Source: Hyphomicrobiales bacterium
GTDB taxonomy: Bacteria > Pseudomonadota > Alphaproteobacteria > Rhizobiales > Rhizobiaceae
Length of the DNA stretch: 32,182 bases
Direction of reading: 5' to 3'
NCBI GenBank assembly: GCA_900468535.1
Contig: UBTY01000044.1
Span: 153,709 to 185,890, forward strand
This document shows, one piece after another, positions 24,303 through 31,414 of the stretch; within the stretch, counting starts at the first letter, position 1; the number at the start of each line of letters is the position of its first letter. Under the pieces are notes generated by a model. That model did no database searches and was not told the DNA's origin. It saw only the letters and a list, made by a program, of their open reading frames with translations. The position numbers and the translations under genes are program-made.

Positions 24303-25623
24303 TGAAGCCTCCGGTATTGCGCTGGCCCTGTTGGTTCTGCCGCTCCTGCGCCTCGCCACCCTGCCCCTGGGCGAAGGCCTGTTGCTGCTGCGAGCCGCCG
24401 TTCTGCGTGCTCGCCTGGCCGGCGTCAGACGTCGGCGTTGGCGCCATGCTGATGGTCACGCTGTCGACCGCGTAGCCCTGTGCACGCAGCGCCTCCAGCA
24501 TCTTACCATGGTCTTCCTTGAGCTGCCGGTAGGCTGCTCCGGTCGATACCTTCAGGTCGACGTTCAGCGCGTCGCCCTGGAGGCGTAGCGTGGCCGTCAC
24601 CAGACCGAGATCGATCGGGTTCATCTGGATCTTCAGAGTGTTGACGACCTTGCCGGTGCTGCTCAACTCGGCCGCGTTCGAAAGCGACGAGCTTGCCTGC
24701 ATCGCATGCGCCCATTCGGAATCGCCCGATATCGCGGCCGTCACGGCTGCGGAATTGGTGTTCTGCGCGAGGCCGATGAACCGCCGGGAATCGAGAACCG
24801 TCACGGTGTCGACGGACGCCTTTCCGCCAGCCTCGCCAGCATCTGCGTCGATGCCGAGGTGCATGTCCATGGACGCACGGTTATCCGCTCGCGTCAGCCG
24901 GAAGGTCTGCTGGCTGGTGTCCGTCGCATCCGTCGGAAGCTCGACTTCATCGGTGCTCGTCGTTTTCGCCGTCAGAGCGCTGACATCAGCAATGGCATCA
25001 TCCTTGGCGCGCCCACCGGTCTCTTTTTCCTTCGGATCGATTGTCGATCCGCCAGCGGCCTTCTGGCCTGCCAGTACCGAGGCAGCGGCAAGAGCCGATG
25101 TAGCCGTGTTGGATTGGGTCTGCTTCAGCAGGCTCAACACGTCGGAAGCGGCGCTGTCGTCGTCGCCAGCATCCTTGCTTTCCGATTTTACCGGCTTGCC
25201 GCTGGTCTTCGTCTCGTGCGCATCCTCGAGCTTGAGATCGACATCAGCGTTCTTGTCACCAGCCGCGCGCTTGCCCGGTTTTCCGTCGGCCTTGCCAGCC
25301 TTCGGCGTATCCTTGTCGATAACGATGTTCTTCGTCGTTTCCGGCTGCACTTCGGCCTGCGCGGCAAGCGACGCGTCGTTCAGGTCGATGACCGCGCGCG
25401 CGGTGGAACGATGGTTCGCATTCGCGGCTGCAGGTTCGTTTGGATTCTGCGCGTTTGCGGTCTGGCCGCCGGCCGTACCGCTGTCCTGGCGGCTCGAGCC
25501 GCCAGCCTTGTTCAAGACGTCGGAGAAACCGCTGTTTCCGTCTGCGGCGCCCTTGCCGGTCGGACGACCGGATGTGGCGGCGTCCGCGCCAGAAGCCCCC
25601 GCAGAAACACTGATGTCCATCAT
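24223..25623 (-). CDS. fliK: Flagellar hook-length control protein FliK (formerly MotD)
   Basis: A 466-residue protein, close to the 475 residues reported for Sinorhizobium FliK, once called MotD. The N-terminal 320 residues are Ala/Ser/Asp-rich and low in complexity, as in the ruler part of FliK. The conserved Flg_hook domain lies at about residues 325-392 (LKIQMNPIDLGLVTATLRL and EALRAQGYAVDSVTI). The tail from 400 on is rich in Gly, Ser and Gln. FliK measures the hook and switches export to filament proteins. It starts 1 nt after the motC stop. Its last 26 or so codons overlap the signal-peptide codons of the transglycosylase gene. Confidence 0.88.
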   Translation of the reverse strand: MMDISVSAGASGADAATSGRPTGKGAADGNSGFSDVLNKAGGSSRQDSGTAGGQTANAQNPNEPAAANANHRSTARAVIDLNDASLAAQAEVQPETTKNIVIDKDTPKAGKADGKPGKRAAGDKNADVDLKLEDAHETKTSGKPVKSESKDAGDDDSAASDVLSLLKQTQSNTATSALAAASVLAGQKAAGGSTIDPKEKETGGRAKDDAIADVSALTAKTTSTDEVELPTDATDTSQQTFRLTRADNRASMDMHLGIDADAGEAGGKASVDTVTVLDSRRFIGLAQNTNSAAVTAAISGDSEWAHAMQASSSLSNAAELSSTGKVVNTLKIQMNPIDLGLVTATLRLQGDALNVDLKVSTGAAYRQLKEDHGKMLEALRAQGYAVDSVTISMAPTPTSDAGQASTQNGGSQQQQAFAQGQGGEAQERQNQQGQRNTGGFNDAGESGVEGASSGAASGSSTGGVYL

Positions 25624-25624
25624 G

Positions 25625-26923
25625 TCAGTTGCTTTCTTTGTTCAAAAGGCCATCGATCTCATCGAGCTTCGATCGACTTGACGTGACAAATGAGCTGAAT
25701 GAAGGGTCGGCATCCTGTGTCCCCCCAGCGGTCGCTCCGCTTGCTGATGCCGTATCTCCGACAACAGGCTCGGGCGCCGCCTCGGCGGGCGCCTGCGGAT
25801 CAGCCGCAGCCTGTTCAGAAGTCATTTCTTGCCCACTAGATTTAGGGGCCGCGGCTTGTGTCAGGCTTGCCGGGTCCGGTGGAGTAAGTACTTGTTCGGC
25901 CACAGCTCTTGCCGCCGCCCTCAACGCCTTGTCGCGCGGCGACAGGTCGGTGTCGGGGATCGTGCTGATGTCCTTTGCGGCCGTGTCGATCTTGTCGGTC
26001 GGTATGGCCGCCATGCCGCCATAGAAATCCGCCAAAGCACCAAAAGCGTTTTTGGCATCGCCCGCCAGCGACTGCGCCTTGCCCGCTGCCATGCGCGCCA
26101 ACTCGCCCTTGCCGGCGATCGCTGCGGCGCGCGCGATGCGCAGATAGACCTCGCGCTGCCGTGCCTCATCCATGAAGGAGAGAATGTCGATGACATCCTC
26201 GGGCTTTACCTGATGATCGTGCTCGACCAGCAACCGGACGAAGAGATCGGCGAACTGACTTGCATAGGGAGAATGGAGGAAACGGCGCACATAGCGCTGC
26301 GAATAGTCGAGCCCCTTATCGACCATTCCCGAATCGACACAGATGGCGACCGAGCGCCGCAGCGCGGCTTCCTCGACGATCGTCCCGGGCGCATTGAGAC
26401 GTGCTTCATCATAGAGCTTGAGCGCTTCGGCCGGGCTCTTTGCAATCGTAACATTACCGCCGACCAGCGCGAGATAAGGTCCGATCTTCTTGTCTTTATA
26501 TTCCGTGGCCGTTTCGACCAAGGTCTTTGCAACCAGCAACCCCTTGCCGCTCAGATACTTGCGCAGCACATCGGTCACGCGGTTGTCGAAGTAACCGTTC
26601 ACGTCGCGGGCAACCAGGAATTCCAGCGTCTGCGGATTGCCGCCGCTCATCGCGTAGATCAGCGCCGCATCGACGTTCCGGTCGTCATCGAAAACGGACT
26701 GATCGACGGATCGGAGGCGTTTGTCGATGGTGTTCAGCATGAAGCGCTGCATCTCCGCTGCCGAATGGTCGCCGAGCACGACCGAATCCTGCACGAACTG
26801 CAACGAGCGCAGCATCTTGTAGGGAACGATATCTTCCTGCTCTTCAGCAACAGCCGCGACCGGCCCCGCGGTTGCGAGGCCGATGAGAAGAGGCAGAAGA
26901 TACCGGCGTTGCCGACGACCCAT
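25625..26923 (-). CDS. motC: Periplasmic motor protein MotC
   Basis: A 432-residue periplasmic protein found in rhizobial motors. Residues 1-26 form a signal peptide (RRYLLPLLIGLATAGPVAAV). The mature protein is largely helical (QFVQDSVVLGDHSAAEMQRF and following repeats of short helical hairpins) with an Ala/Pro/Gln-rich tail from about 345. In Sinorhizobium MotC is needed for rotation and works with MotB, probably adjusting stator conductance and thus speed. It starts 3 nt after the motB stop, with AGGGG as ribosome site, and is followed by fliK after 1 nt. Confidence 0.92.
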   Translation of the reverse strand: MGRRQRRYLLPLLIGLATAGPVAAVAEEQEDIVPYKMLRSLQFVQDSVVLGDHSAAEMQRFMLNTIDKRLRSVDQSVFDDDRNVDAALIYAMSGGNPQTLEFLVARDVNGYFDNRVTDVLRKYLSGKGLLVAKTLVETATEYKDKKIGPYLALVGGNVTIAKSPAEALKLYDEARLNAPGTIVEEAALRRSVAICVDSGMVDKGLDYSQRYVRRFLHSPYASQFADLFVRLLVEHDHQVKPEDVIDILSFMDEARQREVYLRIARAAAIAGKGELARMAAGKAQSLAGDAKNAFGALADFYGGMAAIPTDKIDTAAKDISTIPDTDLSPRDKALRAAARAVAEQVLTPPDPASLTQAAAPKSSGQEMTSEQAAADPQAPAEAAPEPVVGDTASASGATAGGTQDADPSFSSFVTSSRSKLDEIDGLLNKESN

Positions 26924-26926
26924 CGA

Positions 26927-28198
26927 TTACCCCTGATCCGCCTGGACGAGAATCTCGATGCGCCGGTTGGTGGCGTTGAACGGGTCGGCCGCGTCCTTGA
27001 GTTTGCGATCGGCAAAGCCGGAGACCTGCGAGATCCGCTTCTCGTCGATGCCACCGCGAACGAGCATGTAATAGGCCGCCTGGGCGCGATCCATCGACAG
27101 GCGCCAGTTCTCGTTCTCACCCTTGTACTGCCGGCCATCCGTGTGGCCGCGGATCACGACCGCGCCAGGCTTGCCCTTGAGCACCTCGCCGATCTTCTCC
27201 ATCGCCAGCACCATTTCCTTGCGCGGCACTGCCGAGCCGACGTTGAACATGGAGTCTTCGCTCTGGTCCGACAGGCTGACAAGCAGACCGCCCTCAGCCG
27301 GCGTGACCGTCAGGCCTTCCGCGAGCTTGCCGGCAACGCCGGTAATCTGCTTGGCGATCTCGGCCTGCAGATCCTTCGCCTGCTGTTGCTCCTCGACGGC
27401 CTTCTGTTCTTCCGTCATCTGCTCGTTTGCGATGCCGTCCTTGTCGAGCTTCTTCGCAGCCGTCTCGTTGGGCTTGGTCTCGGATTTCTCGGCCTGTTCC
27501 TTTTCGGCCTCCGTCTCGTTTTCCGGCTTCTGCAACTCGGCCTTTGCGACCTCGGTCGCGGCTTCGGCCGGATCAGCCGGCGTATCGCTTGCCGCCGGCT
27601 GCGCCTTGTCGGCGTGCGTCACCTCAACCTGCTTCGTCCAGAAATCGGGATCGAAAGGATCGCGGTAGGCTTCGCCGCCGTCGGCACCGGTCGCGGGACC
27701 AGAGTCGGCAGCACCGCCCTCGCCCTTGGCGCTGACGTTTGCCTGCTGACCAACTTCCTGCGCGATTTCGGCAAGAACGGAATAGGGATTTTCGAAGAAG
27801 TCGGCTTCGGAATAGTTCGTCTGGTCACCTGAGGTCGAGGTCTGATCTTCGCCGGTCGCCGCTGCGGCGCCATTGTTCGGCTGATCTTCCTTTTCCTTCG
27901 ACTTTTCCTGTTTCTCTTCGCCGTCAGCCTGGTCGACCGGCTTCTTCAGCCCCTTTTCAGTCGGCTTCTCGTCCGCGAGCTTGATCGGGTTGAAATAGGT
28001 CGCGACGGAGGCTTTCGTCTCCTCGTTTGCGGCGTTGACGAGCCACATGACGAGGAAGAACGCCATCATCGCCGTCATGAAGTCGGCATAGGCAATTTTC
28101 CACGCACCACCATGCGCACCATCGTGATCACCACCACCATGCCGTTTGATGATGATGATCTCGTTCTTGCCGTGGTGATGGTTTTCGCTGTCACTCAT
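26927..28198 (-). CDS. motB: Flagellar stator protein MotB
   Basis: A 423-residue stator subunit with one membrane segment at about residues 35-55 (AYADFMTAMMAFFLVMWLV), in which Asp39 is the proton-binding residue. A peptidoglycan-binding OmpA-type domain fills the C-terminal part (VIRGHTDGR near 349-356, NWRLSMDRAQA, NRRIEI). Between them lies a linker of some 200 residues rich in Glu, Lys, Ala and Asp, far longer than in enterobacterial MotB (about 308 residues in total). The cytoplasmic N-terminus is rich in His and Gly. The start overlaps the stop of the FliH-like gene (ATGA). motA is not in this window. Confidence 0.95.
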   Translation of the reverse strand: MSDSENHHHGKNEIIIIKRHGGGDHDGAHGGAWKIAYADFMTAMMAFFLVMWLVNAANEETKASVATYFNPIKLADEKPTEKGLKKPVDQADGEEKQEKSKEKEDQPNNGAAAATGEDQTSTSGDQTNYSEADFFENPYSVLAEIAQEVGQQANVSAKGEGGAADSGPATGADGGEAYRDPFDPDFWTKQVEVTHADKAQPAASDTPADPAEAATEVAKAELQKPENETEAEKEQAEKSETKPNETAAKKLDKDGIANEQMTEEQKAVEEQQQAKDLQAEIAKQITGVAGKLAEGLTVTPAEGGLLVSLSDQSEDSMFNVGSAVPRKEMVLAMEKIGEVLKGKPGAVVIRGHTDGRQYKGENENWRLSMDRAQAAYYMLVRGGIDEKRISQVSGFADRKLKDAADPFNATNRRIEILVQADQG

Positions 28199-28830
28199 TC
28201 CAGAACTTTCTTCAAGCTCGCGGCCCAGGCCGACATGCGGGTCATCAGGACCGCATCGCCGAATTCGGCAGTCAAATCGATATCCGTCGTCTCATGGTGG
28301 CGGACAACGCCGGCATGCTCTCCGAGGGCTGCACGCAGCGTCTCGAAAAGCGCGGTCGGTCCCTTCACCACCACAGCTCCAGCCTCGCCGGCGCCGATCG
28401 CCGTGCGCAGCTCGGCTGCAAGTTCGACCGCCGCCCTGTGCGACAGTACCTCGGTCATGACAGGCGCCAGCGCCTTCGTCACAGCAGCACTGACGAGATC
28501 GGCAAGCTCGTTCGAAATCGTCAGCATGCCTGATGCGACCAGGCTGGCCACCTCATTCTCATAGTGGCTTCGAAGCTCTTCGATCTCTCGCTGATGCACT
28601 TCGGCGACTGTCTGCGCCTCAAGCTCGAATTTCTCGGTCGCCGCAGCGGTTGCTTCGGCGTGGCCGTGATCATAGGCTTCGCGCCGAAGGGTTTCCCGGT
28701 CCGGCGTCGGCTCGATCTCGACATCCACATGGCTGGCAAAGTCGTCGGTGAAATCGAACGTATCGACCGCCGGCGGCGCGACAACGGGCTCGCCGAAATC
28801 CTTGAGATAGCGGGAAAGCAGAGCACTCAC
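28195..28830 (-). CDS. FliH-like export ATPase regulator (candidate)
   Basis: A 211-residue cytoplasmic protein from the GTG at 28828-28830, which has GAGG 8 nt upstream. The layout resembles FliH: a polar N-terminus, a segment AYDHGHAEATAAATEKFE like the Gly-spaced helix of FliH, a coiled coil (QREIEELRSHYENEVASL), and a C-terminal domain ending in DLTAEFGDAVLMTRMSAW, which parallels the final strand-turn-helix (fG-x-aD-xxxxxRL) of FliH. FliH binds and restrains the FliI ATPase. The frame remains open to an ATG at 28920, but that part looks non-coding. It is the first gene of the operon and overlaps motB by 4 bp. The corresponding rhizobial gene has usually been treated as an unknown before motB. 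Confidence 0.6.
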   Translation of the reverse strand: MSALLSRYLKDFGEPVVAPPAVDTFDFTDDFASHVDVEIEPTPDRETLRREAYDHGHAEATAAATEKFELEAQTVAEVHQREIEELRSHYENEVASLVASGMLTISNELADLVSAAVTKALAPVMTEVLSHRAAVELAAELRTAIGAGEAGAVVVKGPTALFETLRAALGEHAGVVRHHETTDIDLTAEFGDAVLMTRMSAWAASLKKVLE

Positions 28831-28994
28831 CGAAACCACCTCGCCTCTGCAGAAACCTGCGACATGCTGTGCCCCACTCTCAATCCGCCACTGCACCGGC
28901 GCCGATCGCGCCTGTGCCATTCTGGTTCGACCCTAGGAAGCCAAACTTGTGCGAGGATGAAGGGGGCGGCCAGAGTGGTCCGCGACCGACCACC

Positions 28995-29960
28995 CTATTG
29001 CAGCAGGATCATCACCTTGCTTGCCGCGGTATTCAGGATCGAGATCGCTTGAACGCCCATCTGCTGCTGCGTCTCCAGCGCCTTCTGGCGGGTCGAGGCC
29101 TCGTCCATATCGGTATCAACAAGAGCGCCGACACCCTTGTCGATCAGGTCGGACAGGTTGGCGGTGTAATCAACGCGGTCGCTGATTCGAGCGCTCATCG
29201 TTCCAAGGCCAGCCGCCGTCGTCGTCAGGGACGAGAGCATGGAATCAATCACTGACAGCATGTCCGTGATCTGGTCGTTCGTGGTGTTGGCGTCGAGCTT
29301 GATTTCGGTACCGCTCGCGCCAGTGGTCGAGCCGGCATCCAGCAGGTAATAGTCTCTCGCCGTCGCGCTGCCATCGGGGTTCAGCGTATTGGCGTCGATC
29401 GATGCGGTCAGGAGACCGCGGCTGGCATCCTGCGTGTCGATCATCACGACCTGATCCGACGGATAGCTGATGAGCTGGGGCTGGAATTCGCCGTTGCTGC
29501 CGCGCGTAAAGCCGCCGATGACGCTGCGCGACGTCGGCATGCTCGTATCCTGGTTCAGCAACCAGTTCTCGCCGGCGATGTTGGTCGTCGTGACCGTCGT
29601 CTTCATCTGATTCTTCAGCTCGGTCAGCGTCGTGTTGAGCTTTTCCTTGTCGACGCCGGCTTCCTTCGCCGTAACGAGCGTCGCGCGGATATCACCGAGC
29701 TGGTCGATCAGGCTGTCCATCGCGGTATAGGCGGTATCGACCTTCGAGGCGCCGACGCCGAGAGCATCATGGATGTTCTGAAGCGAGCTGCTGTCCGAGC
29801 GCAAAACGCTGGCGAACGACCAGTAGGTTGCGTCGTCGGCGGCGGTCTCCACCCGGTAGCCCGAGGAAACCTGCTGCTGCGTCGTCGCGGCTTCCTTGTT
29901 GATGATGCGCAGTGCGGCCAGCGCATTTACCTGCGCGCTACTCGTGATCTTGTAGGTCAT
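28995..29960 (-). CDS. flaD: Flagellin, divergent type (FlaD-like)
   Basis: A 321-residue flagellin. The N-terminal helix (ITSSAQVNALAALRIINKEA, then TTQQQVSSGYRVETAADDA) and the C-terminal helix (KALETQQQMGVQAISILNTA, ending SKVMILLQ) are the conserved filament core. It differs clearly from the two flagellins further along: it begins MTYKI rather than MTSIL, and it has its own variable middle (residues 150-215). Rhizobia build complex filaments from one main and several minor flagellins; this is probably a minor one. The letter D follows gene position in Agrobacterium and Rhizobium and could differ between species. The ribosome site is weak. Confidence 0.85.
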   Translation of the reverse strand: MTYKITSSAQVNALAALRIINKEAATTQQQVSSGYRVETAADDATYWSFASVLRSDSSSLQNIHDALGVGASKVDTAYTAMDSLIDQLGDIRATLVTAKEAGVDKEKLNTTLTELKNQMKTTVTTTNIAGENWLLNQDTSMPTSRSVIGGFTRGSNGEFQPQLISYPSDQVVMIDTQDASRGLLTASIDANTLNPDGSATARDYYLLDAGSTTGASGTEIKLDANTTNDQITDMLSVIDSMLSSLTTTAAGLGTMSARISDRVDYTANLSDLIDKGVGALVDTDMDEASTRQKALETQQQMGVQAISILNTAASKVMILLQ

Positions 29961-29980
29961 AATCTGGCTCTAAAATAGGG

Positions 29981-30003
29981 AAAGGGACAGGCCGGAGACC
30001 GGC
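29981..30003 (-). promoter_or_regulatory. flaD leader element (hairpin plus UGUCCCUUU)
   Basis: On the minus strand the short hairpin GCCGG-tct-CCGGC is followed by TGTCCCTTT, about 20 nt before the flaD ATG. A matching arrangement stands before flaB. It is a candidate site for FlbT-type translational control. Confidence 0.4.
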
Positions 30004-30049
30004 AGCGACTGACCTGGCGTCATGCCCCGGCCAGCTTTTCCTGTACCGG

Positions 30050-30066
30050 TTTGTCGCTTCGACAAA
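30050..30066. promoter_or_regulatory. Palindrome upstream of flaD
   Basis: TTTGTCG-ctt-CGACAAA, a perfect 7 bp inverted repeat with a 3 nt spacer, 90 bp before flaD. It could be an operator or a leader hairpin. Confidence 0.45.
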
Positions 30067-30070
30067 TCAA

Positions 30071-30088
30071 TTATTAAGCGAGGTTAAC
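30071..30088 (-). promoter_or_regulatory. Flagellin upstream element of flaD
   Basis: TTATTAAGCGAGGTTAAC (plus strand) matches the element before flaB at 15 of 18 positions; read on the minus strand the consensus is GTTAACCnnGCTTAAnAA. It probably belongs to the flagellin promoter or its activator site. Confidence 0.5.
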
Positions 30089-30159
30089 CAAGCGACGCAG
30101 CCAGCGCAAGGCCTCGAAAATCGCCCGCGCAAGCCTCGCGCAATCTTGAATATCGCTTC

Positions 30160-30198
30160 AAAAACAAAGAGAAAGCCGCACCATAAGATGCGGCTTTC
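30160..30198 (-). terminator. flaB terminator
   Basis: A perfect 10 bp stem GAAAGCCGCA / TGCGGCTTTC (30171-30180 with 30189-30198) and 8 nt loop, followed on the minus strand by the U-rich TCTTTGTTTTT. It lies about 50 bp past the flaB stop. Confidence 0.85.
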
Positions 30199-30249
30199 CG
30201 GACCGGCGCAAGCGAGCGCCTGGTAACGCTATAGAGGAGCTCAGCCACC

Positions 30250-31158
30250 TCAGCCCTTGAACAGGGTGAGGACGTTCTGCGCGCTGCTGTTGGCGATCGA
30301 GAGCGACTGGATGGCCAGCTGCTGCTGCGTCTGGAGCGCTGTCAGCTTGGAAGATTCTTCTTCCATGTCGGCATCGACGAGACGACCAACGCCCGAGTCG
30401 ATGGAGTCGCTGAGGTTCGAAACGAAGCTCTCCTGCAGGTCGATGCGGGTAGAGATCGACCCCAGCTGCGAGGCCGCCTTCGTCATAGCCTTGATGCCGG
30501 ATTCGACCGTGGTCAGGGCGCTGTTGATGGCGTCGGTGCTGAAGGTGCTGATATTCATGCCGTAGATCGAACCGACCGTGCCGGTTGCGGTGCCGAGGAT
30601 GCCGCTTGCGGTGTCGATGCCGCCCGAGCCGTCGCCGCCGAAGAGAACGTTGCCCATCGAGCTGTCGTCGAGGACATATTCGGTGGTCTGTACGGAAACC
30701 TGGCCGTTGGCGTCGCGGATGAAGGACGAGACAACGCTCTTCGTCGTGTTGCCGGCAACCCAGTTTTCACCGGAGAAGGATGCCGACTGGGCAACGCTCA
30801 GAAGCTGCTGCTGCAGCTGGGAGATTTCGTCCTGAATCTTTGTCTTGTCGACGCCCTTTTCGGTCGCGGCAACAATCTTGGCCTTGATCTCGCTGACAAT
30901 GTCGATCGCGCTATCCATGGCCGAATAGGCCGTGTCGACCTTGGCGGCGCCGAGGCCGAGCGCGTCGGAGACGGCCGACAGCGCCTTGTTGTCGGAACGC
31001 ATGGTGGTTGCGATGGACCAATAGGCCGCATTGTCCTTGGCCTCGGCGACACGGTAACCGGACGAAACGCGGTTCTGTGTGTCTTCGAGGTTGGAGTTGA
31101 TGCTGCGCAGCGTCTGGAGGGCAGACATTGCGGCGACATTGGTCAAAATGCTGGTCAT
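30250..31158 (-). CDS. flaB: Flagellin (FlaB-like)
   Basis: A 302-residue flagellin beginning MTSILTNVAAMSALQTLRSI; I took the ATG at 31156-31158, preceded by GAGGGGCGC, and not the in-frame ATG 39 nt upstream. The conserved N-terminal (RVSSGYRVAEAKDNAAYWSI) and C-terminal (LTALQTQQQLAIQSLSIANS) helices form the filament core. The last 54 residues match the neighbouring flaA product at 48 positions, which points to duplication. Its own terminator follows and an 18 nt element shared with flaD lies upstream. Expression should depend on the class III timing governed by Rem, FlbT and FlaF. Confidence 0.92.
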   Translation of the reverse strand: MTSILTNVAAMSALQTLRSINSNLEDTQNRVSSGYRVAEAKDNAAYWSIATTMRSDNKALSAVSDALGLGAAKVDTAYSAMDSAIDIVSEIKAKIVAATEKGVDKTKIQDEISQLQQQLLSVAQSASFSGENWVAGNTTKSVVSSFIRDANGQVSVQTTEYVLDDSSMGNVLFGGDGSGGIDTASGILGTATGTVGSIYGMNISTFSTDAINSALTTVESGIKAMTKAASQLGSISTRIDLQESFVSNLSDSIDSGVGRLVDADMEEESSKLTALQTQQQLAIQSLSIANSSAQNVLTLFKG

Positions 31159-31187
31159 GAAAAAGCGCCCCTCAATGGCAAGAATAA

Positions 31188-31212
31188 AAAGGGACATTCC
31201 GGTCCGCGCCGG
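31188..31212 (-). promoter_or_regulatory. flaB leader element (CCGG pair plus UGUCCCUUU)
   Basis: On the minus strand two CCGG tetramers 6 nt apart are followed by TGTCCCTTT, 29 nt before the flaB ATG, paralleling the flaD leader. Candidate FlbT target. Confidence 0.4.
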
Positions 31213-31245
31213 GAACGGTCGATCAGCTTCATGCCTGCTAACCGC

Positions 31246-31263
31246 TTCTTAAGCTTGGTTAAC
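31246..31263 (-). promoter_or_regulatory. Flagellin upstream element of flaB
   Basis: TTCTTAAGCTTGGTTAAC (plus strand), 87 bp before the flaB ATG, matches 15 of 18 positions of the element before flaD. Confidence 0.5.
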
Positions 31264-31299
31264 ATACCGTTTCGTTGGCGGTAGAAAACATAACTATAG

Positions 31300-31314
31300 T
31301 TAACGAGTGGTTAA
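31300..31314. promoter_or_regulatory. TTAA-N7-TTAA box upstream of flaB
   Basis: TTAACGAGTGGTTAA fits the CtrA full-site pattern. It lies 37 bp upstream of the flagellin element and close to the flaA terminator. Confidence 0.4.
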
Positions 31315-31320
31315 CGGGCA

Positions 31321-31353
31321 TAAAAAAAGCCACGCTCGGGGAGCGTGGCTTTT
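31321..31353 (-). terminator. flaA terminator
   Basis: A perfect 9 bp stem GCCACGCTC / GAGCGTGGC (31329-31337 with 31341-31349), extended by A-T pairs and with a 3 nt loop, is followed on the minus strand by seven T residues. It ends the flaA transcript and, being nearly symmetrical, might act in both directions. Confidence 0.92.
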
Positions 31354-31360
31354 CTTGGAA

Positions 31361-31379
31361 GCCGCCGGAAACCGGCGGC
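31361..31379 (-). repeat. Second hairpin in the flaA 3' leader
   Basis: GCCGCCGG-aaa-CCGGCGGC, a perfect 8 bp stem between the flaA stop and its terminator. It has no U-run and probably protects the abundant flagellin mRNA from 3' decay. Confidence 0.6.
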
Positions 31380-31414
31380 CAATCTCTCGATAAATCGCTG
31401 ATAAGCTTCGCTTA

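Noticed and set aside
24590..25686. Long plus-strand frames opposite fliK
   Set aside because: They arise from the low-complexity Ala/Ser/Asp codons of fliK and read as Ser/Ala/Phe-rich sequence without motifs.
25829..27832. A 667-codon open frame on the plus strand opposite motC and motB
   Set aside because: A reverse-strand artefact of GC-rich codons; it runs across two real genes and their junction and has no recognisable domain.
28831..28920. Upstream ATG for the FliH-like gene
   Set aside because: The 30 extra residues look non-coding and there is no ribosome site; the GTG at 28828-28830 has GAGG at good spacing.
28960..28994. Terminator behind flaD
   Set aside because: Only a 6 bp stem around GTGGTC/GACCAC without a U-run is visible, too weak to call.
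30071..30088. The flagellin upstream element as a canonical CtrA site
   Set aside because: The spacing between its TTAA halves is 6 rather than 7 in both flaB and flaD, so it is kept as a separate element.
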